Assembly: GCF_036881715.1 (NCBI RefSeq)
Contig: NZ_JBAKBF010000006.1
Location: 1 to 64,000 of the forward strand
Direction of reading: 5' to 3'
From: Pannonibacter anstelovis
GTDB lineage: Bacteria > Pseudomonadota > Alphaproteobacteria > Rhizobiales > Stappiaceae
Length of the DNA stretch: 64,000 nucleotides
The translations under genes were made by a program, and so were the position numbers. Each line of letters opens with the position of its first letter. The stretch's first letter is position 1. Positions 1 through 5,936 of the stretch are shown here, piece by piece. The notes beneath the pieces are model-generated. The model had not been told where the DNA came from, did no database searches, and saw only the letters and a program-made list of their open reading frames with translations.

Positions 1-166
1 CGCGCAAACTCCTCACAATCCTCAATGCCATGCTCCGGGAGAACGCCACATTCAGACATCAATGAAACAGTTGCCGGATCTCCGCTCCGCTGCGTCCGGG
101 ACGACGCCGGGTGTGTGGCGCGGCACAGGCTACGCTACAATCGCGCCCATCAAAGGCTCCGCCCCC

Positions 167-2053
167 CTAATGCGGCCGGCCGATGCCCAGGCGTCTCATC
201 CGGCGGTGCAAGGTGGTGCGGTCGATGCCGAGCCGCCGCGCGGCCTCAGACACATTGCCCTTGCAAGAGGTGAGCATGGCGAGCAGGCCGTCCCCGTCAT
301 TGCCTTCTGTAGCGGCATGGGGCGAAAGGGTCAGCTGCTCCGGCAGATCCTCCACCCCGATCACGCCATCCTCGCAAAGTGCGGCGGCAAAGGCGATGGC
401 GTTGTCCAGCTCGCGGATGTTACCCGGCCAGGAATGGGCGAGCAGCAGCGCTCTGGCCTCCGGCGAAAGCCGCAAGGGGCTCCCACCGGCAGAGTGCTTT
501 TCGAGGAGGCGGGCGAGCAGCCAGGGAAAGTCCTCCCGCCCGGACAGCGGCGGCAGCGGCAGAACGGCGGCATTCAGCCGGTAATAGAGATCCTCGCGGA
601 AACTTCCTGCCGCAACAAGGGCCGCCAGTGGCCGGTGAGAGGCGGAGATGACGCGGAAACTCACCTTGCGCGGCACTGAGCCGCCCACGGGCAGTACCTC
701 GCCTTCCGCCAGAACCCTGAGCAGGCGGCTCTGCGCGGCAAAGGGCATGTCGCCGATCTCGTCCAGGAACAGCGTGCCACCCTTCGCCTCTTCCACCAGC
801 CCCTTGCGCCCCTTGGCAAGCGCTCCGGTGAAGGCGCCCGGCGCATAGCCGAACAGCTCGCTCTCGATCAGCTGTTCCGGGATGGCGGCACAGTTGACGG
901 CGACGAACCGGCCGGAAACGCCGCTGACCTCATGGATGATCCGTGCCAGATGCTCCTTGCCGGTGCCCGTCTGCCCCTGCAGCAGCACAGGCAGCCGTGC
1001 AGGCGCCAGTTTCATGACCTTGCGCCTCAGGCTGTCGATCGCCGGACAGGTCCCGCCCAGCCGGCTCAGCGCGGGCAAGGCACGCGGCAGGCGGGCCGCC
1101 GGCTGGCCTGCAATGCGCTGCTGCGGCTCGATGGCATGGGCATAGAGGAACGCGCCGCCGCGCAGGGCAATCCTGCGGTCCTGCGGCAGGCTGGCCCGGG
1201 TCAGCGAAGCGAGCTCGCCAAACTCCGCTTCAAAGAAATCCGTGACCAGCTGCCCCAGCAGCAATTCGGGCCTGCGCCAGTCGAGACCACGCGAGGCGGC
1301 CAGAAGCTTTGCACCGCCATGCGTCATGCCGGTGATGCGCCCTGCCCCGTCAACGGCAATCGCCGCTTCAGGGTCCACATCAAGGAACTCCGGCGCTCCG
1401 GCAAAGCGCAGCACAAGATCGTGGCGGCTGCTCGCCATCAGGTTGGCCAGCTCGATCCGCCTCACCGTGGAAGAGACCAGATGCCGGGCCATGTTCTGGC
1501 TGGCCTTGAGGATCGGCGAGCTCAAGAGCGAAATGTCGAGTACCGCCGCAAGTGCGCCCTGCGTGTCATAGATGGGCGCAGCGGTGCAGGACAGCGGCGT
1601 GTGGGTGATGTCGAAATGGTCGCTCTGGTGGATCGTCAGCGGCTCGCCGGTGGTGATACAGGCCCCCACCGCACAGGTTCCGGCACGCGGCTCGGACCAT
1701 TCGGAGCCCAGATAAAGCCCTGCCTTGCGCAGGCTGTTGTTGAAGGACGGATCGCCCAGAAACTCGACGGTGACGCCCTGCCGGTCCGACAGCAGCAGGA
1801 CGTAGTTCTGCTCCGCCACCTGCCGGTAGAGCCGCTCCAGTCCGGACCTTGCAATATGCACAAGATCCTCGGCCTGCTGCCTGTGCTCGCGCAGCCGCGT
1901 CTCGGACACGATCACCGCCTCGCGCGCCTTCGCCGGATCAAGCTGGTAGGTCTCCAGGCAGCGCCGCCAGGACGCAACAACCACGGCATCCCTGCCCGTG
2001 TTGCTGCCCTGCCCGACGCGTTCGATTTCCTTGATATGATCGGAAAAGCCCAT
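167..2053 (-). CDS. Sigma-54-dependent transcriptional activator, AcoR type
   Basis: This is an enhancer-binding activator expected to sense a small metabolite and open promoters bound by sigma-54 RNA polymerase. Residues about 60-200 look like a GAF sensor and about 210-310 like a PAS-type stretch. The AAA+ domain has Walker A GQTGTGKE (361-368), the sigma-54 contact loop GAFTGA (407-412) and Walker B LFLDEIGD (429-436), all intact. A Fis-type helix-turn-helix (AARRLGIDRTTLHRR) closes the protein. I start at the ATG at 2053; a TTG one codon earlier is possible and no strong ribosome site is visible. The gene is divergent from the cold-shock gene. No -24/-12 promoter or acetoin-type dehydrogenase gene is seen beside it, so its target probably lies to the left of the window. 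Confidence 0.93.
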   Translation of the reverse strand: MGFSDHIKEIERVGQGSNTGRDAVVVASWRRCLETYQLDPAKAREAVIVSETRLREHRQQAEDLVHIARSGLERLYRQVAEQNYVLLLSDRQGVTVEFLGDPSFNNSLRKAGLYLGSEWSEPRAGTCAVGACITTGEPLTIHQSDHFDITHTPLSCTAAPIYDTQGALAAVLDISLLSSPILKASQNMARHLVSSTVRRIELANLMASSRHDLVLRFAGAPEFLDVDPEAAIAVDGAGRITGMTHGGAKLLAASRGLDWRRPELLLGQLVTDFFEAEFGELASLTRASLPQDRRIALRGGAFLYAHAIEPQQRIAGQPAARLPRALPALSRLGGTCPAIDSLRRKVMKLAPARLPVLLQGQTGTGKEHLARIIHEVSGVSGRFVAVNCAAIPEQLIESELFGYAPGAFTGALAKGRKGLVEEAKGGTLFLDEIGDMPFAAQSRLLRVLAEGEVLPVGGSVPRKVSFRVISASHRPLAALVAAGSFREDLYYRLNAAVLPLPPLSGREDFPWLLARLLEKHSAGGSPLRLSPEARALLLAHSWPGNIRELDNAIAFAAALCEDGVIGVEDLPEQLTLSPHAATEGNDGDGLLAMLTSCKGNVSEAARRLGIDRTTLHRRMRRLGIGRPH

Positions 2054-2523
2054 CAATCACCGGCCCACGCGGACCGCCTCCCGTGATCTTTGGCTGGATC
2101 ATAGCCGGGATTGTCTGAACTGCCTAATCTTCGCAGCTCATCCTCTGGCCCCGTCAGAACAGGACAAGGCCCTGTTCGAAGGAGCTCCGGCGGACGCGCC
2201 CGGCGGCAGCCCCTCCCAAATCCACGAAGCCTCACCTCCTGAAGCCCTACAACGCCGGTATCCGCCTTACGAATAAGAAGATTCAGATACGTTTTTTCGG
2301 CTGAAATCCTGCGTATTTTTTGCTTTATCCATGTTTTCCAAAAACAAAATTTGACAAATCGGATCAAAAACTGTATGTATTTTTCATCGATATCTTTTTT
2401 GCTGAGCTTTGGTTATCACGCGATCAACATCGCGCTGAACGAACACTCCCTCTAAAGCATCGTTATCACCGCTTGCAGGCCTTCCGGCTTGCGGGTTTTC
2501 TCTATGCTATGAAAGGGTTCATC
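2054..2523. other. Divergent intergenic region with cold-shock leader
   Basis: This 470-base gap separates the sigma-54 activator from the cold-shock gene. Its right half is markedly AT-rich, unlike its surroundings, and holds the putative csp promoter and a leader of roughly 140 bases. The left half, about 2054-2280, shows no open reading frame I would support. Confidence 0.6.
2351..2379 (+). promoter_or_regulatory. Putative sigma-70 promoter of the cold-shock gene
   Basis: A perfect TTGACA at 2351-2356 is followed after 17 bases by TATGTA at 2374-2379. Transcription starting about 7 bases later would give a leader of around 140 nucleotides before the ATG at 2524, which fits the long regulatory leaders known for cspA-type mRNAs. 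The -10 match is only partial, so this is a prediction. Confidence 0.5.
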
Positions 2524-2733
2524 ATGACCACTGGCACAGTAAAATGGTTCAATTCCACCAAGGGTTTCGGCTTCATCGAGCCTGACAATGGCGGCCCGGA
2601 CGCCTTCGTCCACATCTCCGCCGTCGAACGGTCCGGCATGCGCGAGATCGTGGAAGGCCAGAAGGTTTCCTATGACATGGAGCGCGACAACAAGTCGGGC
2701 AAGATGTCTGCCTGCAATCTGCAGGCCGCCTGA
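2524..2733 (+). CDS. cspA: Cold-shock protein, CspA family
   Basis: This is a 69-residue single cold-shock domain that binds single-stranded RNA or DNA and melts mRNA structure, acting in the cytoplasm. The RNP1 motif KGFGFIEP and the RNP2 motif DAFVHIS are both intact, and the length is normal for the family. The frame is open upstream for about 200 more bases, but the conserved N-terminus MTTGTVKWFN fixes the start at 2524. It sits behind a promoter and long AT-rich leader and ahead of a strong terminator, so it is probably transcribed mostly alone. Two small charged proteins follow it. The family is certain; whether it is cold-induced cannot be told from sequence. Confidence 0.96.
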   Translation: MTTGTVKWFNSTKGFGFIEPDNGGPDAFVHISAVERSGMREIVEGQKVSYDMERDNKSGKMSACNLQAA

Positions 2734-2801
2734 TAGATCCGGGATCTGCTTTCCCTTGACCACGGATGTACTGGCATTGCCGAAAGCATGAGACCAAACA
2801 A

Positions 2802-2828
2802 GGTCAGGCAATTTGCCTGGCCTTTTTT
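2802..2828 (+). terminator. Rho-independent terminator after the cold-shock gene
   Basis: GGTCAGGC and GCCTGGCC pair across a 5-base loop (one G-T pair) and are followed directly by six T residues. It lies 69 bases after the csp stop codon and before the next small gene. Confidence 0.85.
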
Positions 2829-2866
2829 GTTGCCTGCAGCAGCGGGCAACTTCCGGAAGGACCCCC

Positions 2867-3091
2867 ATGACCGACAAGCACAGCAAGTCCCGCCAGCAGG
2901 CAGAAACGGCCTTTGGCCGGGAACAGTCGCAGTTCTTTGCCCGCACCCGTGCCTTTGAAGAGCTGGATGCGATCACTGCTGCACGCGACGAAAAGACCAT
3001 GAGACTGCGGGAAGCACGGCTTGCCAGGGAACTGAGTGACAGCCTCGCAGCTGCCGCCAGATCCCCGGCAAAACGGACGAAACGGACCTGA
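2867..3091 (+). CDS. Small highly charged protein of unknown function
   Basis: This 74-residue protein is rich in Arg, Lys, Glu and Ala and is predicted to be almost wholly alpha-helical, with no signal peptide or membrane segment. The ATG at 2867 is chosen because GGAAGG precedes it at normal distance; an ORF extension 18 codons upstream runs into the csp terminator and is unlikely. It has the look of the short coiled-coil proteins found near cold-shock genes in Hyphomicrobiales, but I do not recognise a named family. It lies between csp and the DUF6481-like gene on the same strand, so a shared role in the cold-shock or RNA response is a guess from context only. Confidence 0.65.
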   Translation: MTDKHSKSRQQAETAFGREQSQFFARTRAFEELDAITAARDEKTMRLREARLARELSDSLAAAARSPAKRTKRT

Positions 3092-3179
3092 TAACAGAGC
3101 CTTATGGCAGACCCGCTGCACCGGCAGCTGGTGCCCTTGCATGAAAAGCCAAGGCGGAACCGCCTGATGGAGTGAAGAC

Positions 3180-3560
3180 TTGAGAGACATGACGAACAAC
3201 GGCCATTCCGGCCGCCGCAGCACCGCTTCCGACGCGAAGGCAGCCCTTGTGCAGGCTTACCGCGCAGCAAAGGAAGCAGCCGGACCGGAGCGCGAAGCAA
3301 AGCAGGCCGAGCGGATCAGGATCGCGGAGGCCCGCGACGCACGCCGGGCAGAACGCGCAAAGGCAAAGCTGGAAGAGCAAAACCGGGCTGCAACCGAAGC
3401 CGCCCTCAAGGCCGCCGAAGCGGAGGCCGCAGCCAGAGCCGAAACCGAAGCGCGCGAACTGGCCGACAGGAACCGCGCCGCCCGCGTTCTGGAAGATGAA
3501 GCTGCCCGCAAGGCAGAGCGTGACCGGCGCTATGCCAACCGCAAGGCCCGTCAGGCCTGA
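3180..3560 (+). CDS. DUF6481-like Ala/Arg/Glu-rich coiled-coil protein
   Basis: This 126-residue protein is made nearly entirely of charged heptad-like helix, ending in ERDRRYANRKARQA, a tail typical of the alphaproteobacterial DUF6481 family that is often found near csp genes. No enzyme motif, signal peptide or membrane segment is visible. The start is probably the TTG at 3180, because GGAG lies 7 bases upstream; the ATG at 3189 has no properly spaced ribosome site. The gene follows the 74-residue charged protein by 88 bases on the same strand. Its function is unknown; the basic, helical composition would suit nucleic-acid or ribosome contact. Confidence 0.7.
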   Translation: MRDMTNNGHSGRRSTASDAKAALVQAYRAAKEAAGPEREAKQAERIRIAEARDARRAERAKAKLEEQNRAATEAALKAAEAEAAARAETEARELADRNRAARVLEDEAARKAERDRRYANRKARQA

Positions 3561-3874
3561 GCATCGGCCCAGCATCCGGTCCGGCGCTCCTCGTCAAGGA
3601 GCCATCCTTGAGAGCGCATCCTGTTAAGGCGTTTCCGGATCGCGCTGTACCATAAATCTTGCCTTGCCTTGTCATTGCCGCTGTGCCTGACAAGGCGACG
3701 CCCTCACCTGCCTTTGTGCCGCAAGGCGCGAAGTCCTGCCTCCCGGTCCAGACCGCAACGCCGGAGCTGGCACCGGAGGTACTGCAACAGGCAGTCAGGA
3801 AAGCCTTCACACTTAGGCATTATCCAGACCGGACAAAACGCAAACGGCCAAATCCACGTCCGGGCGGCAGAACG
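3561..3874 (+). other. Intergenic region before diguanylate cyclase
   Basis: This 314-base gap has no supported gene, although the downstream frame stays open through part of it. It contains an inverted repeat at 3666-3696 (GCCTTGTCA, 13-base loop, TGACAAGGC) without a T-run, which could be a weak terminator or a regulatory hairpin. Confidence 0.5.
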
Positions 3875-5017
3875 ATGAACGGCGCAGCATTCTTTCTGAT
3901 GGTAAACTTCGCTGTGGCCTTGTCGTTCAGCGCTGTGTTCTTCGTTGTCGCACAGCGCAGCACATCCCCGTTGGCGGGCAGATGGCTCGGCGCCGGCTTT
4001 GCTGTCGCATCACTTTCGGCCCTCTGCGAACTGCTGGTTGCCTATGCGGGGCCACCTAGGCTGTGGGCGCTGGGAGCCTTTGCGTCCGTCTTGTGCGGAT
4101 TGGTCATGATGACCGTCGGGATCGGCGAGATGTACCGCCGCAGGGTTGATGCCAGAGGCATTGCCGTTTTCCTGCCGGCAGCCCTGTTCATGGCCTATGT
4201 GATCTATGATCTGCCTCGAGGCACCCCACTGCATGCGTTCCTCTACCAAGGCCCATTTGCCTTCGCGGTTCTGGCCGGAGCTCAGATCGTGATCTCAGCC
4301 CCCCAACGGACCGGGCTCGACAGATTTCTTGGTTTTCTGCTGCTGTTCACCGGCCTGCATTTTCTGGCAAAGGCGGGGCTGGCTGTCGCCTTTGGTGCGG
4401 GCACGACCGCCAAGGACTATGTCCACACGAACTATGCACTCATCTCGCAAAGCCTGACGGCTGTGTTGATGGTGGTAAGCGGATTGACGCTGCTTGCGAA
4501 ACTCGTTCTGGAGATCATGGCTCTGCAGCGGACGGAATCTGAGATCGACATTCTCTCAGGCCTTGCAAACCGGCGCGGCTTTGACCGGCGGGTCGATGCG
4601 CTGCGCCGCGAAGACCCGCAAGGCCCCCATGCTGTCATCCTGTGTGATCTGGACCATTTCAAGCAGATCAACGACACGTTCGGCCACCCGACCGGTGATG
4701 CGGTGATCAGAAGTTTTGGCCAGCGTCTGCAGTCCTGCCAAGTTGCAAAGGCTGTGGCCGGACGCATGGGAGGAGAGGAGTTTGCCCTGTTCCTGCCCGG
4801 GACGGATATCGATGCTGCCGTACAGATCGCACAGCGCTTGCGGCTGGAGGTCATGTCTCTGCCGGACCTGCCGCGTGACCTCAAGGTGACTGCCAGCTTT
4901 GGCGTCGCCCCGGTGCCCTTCCAGACAAGCCTTGCAGAGGCCTGCCGCCTCGCCGATCAGGCGCTTTACCGGGCCAAGAATGCCGGACGGAACAGGGTCA
5001 AGCTGGCGGCAGGTTAG
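3875..5017 (+). CDS. Membrane diguanylate cyclase (GGDEF domain)
   Basis: This 380-residue protein should make cyclic di-GMP from two GTP at the inner membrane. About six hydrophobic segments fill residues 1-215, and a GGDEF domain follows from about residue 224 (DILSGLANRRGFDRR). The signature reads GGEEF (299-303) and the substrate-binding stretch DLDHFKQINDTFGH is intact, so it is probably active. The RxxD product-inhibition site expected just before the signature is absent. The ATG at 3875 is chosen because the membrane segment begins right after it; the frame is open 72 codons further upstream but that extension is low in complexity. It converges on the small secreted protein gene. No EAL or HD-GYP domain is attached. 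Confidence 0.9.
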   Translation: MNGAAFFLMVNFAVALSFSAVFFVVAQRSTSPLAGRWLGAGFAVASLSALCELLVAYAGPPRLWALGAFASVLCGLVMMTVGIGEMYRRRVDARGIAVFLPAALFMAYVIYDLPRGTPLHAFLYQGPFAFAVLAGAQIVISAPQRTGLDRFLGFLLLFTGLHFLAKAGLAVAFGAGTTAKDYVHTNYALISQSLTAVLMVVSGLTLLAKLVLEIMALQRTESEIDILSGLANRRGFDRRVDALRREDPQGPHAVILCDLDHFKQINDTFGHPTGDAVIRSFGQRLQSCQVAKAVAGRMGGEEFALFLPGTDIDAAVQIAQRLRLEVMSLPDLPRDLKVTASFGVAPVPFQTSLAEACRLADQALYRAKNAGRNRVKLAAG

Positions 5018-5032
5018 CCCAGCCGCCAGCTT
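5000..5032 (+). terminator. Hairpin spanning the diguanylate cyclase stop codon
   Basis: AAGCTGGCGGC and GCCGCCAGCTT form a perfect 11-bp stem whose 11-base loop contains the TAG stop codon (5015-5017). No T-run follows on either strand, so it may protect mRNA ends of the two convergent genes rather than act as a classical terminator. Confidence 0.45.
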
Positions 5033-5048
5033 CCTTGACCGGAGTTCT

Positions 5049-5933
5049 TCAATTTCCAACACGCACCCATGAATTGACGACGGTCATGCGGCAATTGGAT
5101 GAACCGCCCATCACTGCGGCAGCTTCGGGCGGCAGTTTGATGTGCTGAGTCACGGCATGCTCAATCTCAGCATCGCTCTTCACCGTCAGCTTCCAGAACA
5201 TCTTCCAAAGCCCGGCGCCTTCAATCGCCGCCGTCCTGGAAAGTTCGGGGAATACTTCCGCTTCCCAGGAGTCAGGCCCGGCACGGCGCCACGTGATGGT
5301 GCTTAGCCCCTCTGCGGCGAGCCTTTTGGTCAGCTCAAGCTGGTCAGGATGGAACGGCACCCTGTAAGTCAACGGGCGCGGTGCCATCATCTCGGGCTTC
5401 AGTCCGGTTCCCATGGGTCCATATTGCTGCATCATCTGCGGGCACCCCTCGAAGCGGGCCGTACCGAGGCGGGCCTGCCAGAGGCCCGATCGCGGCTGGA
5501 TACCAGCAGCGGGTTCATCAGGAAACAGCTCTATGGGTGGCTTTCCGGGGGGCAGTTCCTCAGGCGGCTTTCCGGGGGGGAGCTCCCTAGGCGGCGGATC
5601 ATCGGGGAGACGTTCGAGGTCGCGCGGCATGCCGGCAGGTGCGCAACGTTCAGAGCCGGTGTAGACATAGCTGTTGATACCATAGACGACTGCAATTTCG
5701 TCCGGGGTATGGCCGGGGCCGATCCACTGCGTCTTCGATGAGCGTTCATCGATTATCAGAACATCCAGTGCCGAGGACGCCGGACCGGCGCGGTTTTCCA
5801 TTGCGCCCCGTGCTTCCGGGCCGACATCGTTCCACCTTGCGTTTCCTTTTTCATCAATGGCGATGACAGGCGGCTCACAGGCCATTGCGGAAGAACCAAG
5901 TAAAGTGGCAATGGCAGTTATCAGAACTCGCAT
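5049..5933 (-). CDS. Secreted protein of unknown function with Pro-rich linker
   Basis: This 294-residue protein has a signal peptide (MRVLITAIATLLGSSAMA) with cleavage expected after residue 18, so it is probably periplasmic. A proline-rich spacer around residues 110-145 contains two copies of ELPPGKPP. The C-terminal half is globular with several Cys residues, but I recognise no known domain. It follows the von Willebrand A protein gene by 3 bases on the same strand, so the two are almost certainly cotranscribed and may act together at the envelope. The function is unknown. Confidence 0.75.
   Translation of the reverse strand: MRVLITAIATLLGSSAMACEPPVIAIDEKGNARWNDVGPEARGAMENRAGPASSALDVLIIDERSSKTQWIGPGHTPDEIAVVYGINSYVYTGSERCAPAGMPRDLERLPDDPPPRELPPGKPPEELPPGKPPIELFPDEPAAGIQPRSGLWQARLGTARFEGCPQMMQQYGPMGTGLKPEMMAPRPLTYRVPFHPDQLELTKRLAAEGLSTITWRRAGPDSWEAEVFPELSRTAAIEGAGLWKMFWKLTVKSDAEIEHAVTQHIKLPPEAAAVMGGSSNCRMTVVNSWVRVGN
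5536..5589. repeat. Two 27-bp imperfect tandem repeats with G-tracts
   Basis: Units at 5536-5562 and 5563-5589 differ at a few bases and each carries a run of six or seven G residues. They encode the repeated Pro-rich spacer of the secreted protein. Confidence 0.8.
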
Positions 5934-5936
5934 GGC

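Noticed and set aside
1..166. Sigma-54 promoter left of the activator gene
   Set aside because: The closest TGGCAT stretch has wrong spacing to a GC at -12, so it does not fit the consensus.
932..2086. Long plus-strand frame opposite the sigma-54 activator
   Set aside because: It is the antisense shadow of a gene with clear domains; its protein is rich in Arg, Gln and Gly without any motif.
2320..2523. N-terminal extension of the cold-shock protein
   Set aside because: The frame is open but the conserved domain starts at 2524 and the upstream DNA looks like promoter and leader.
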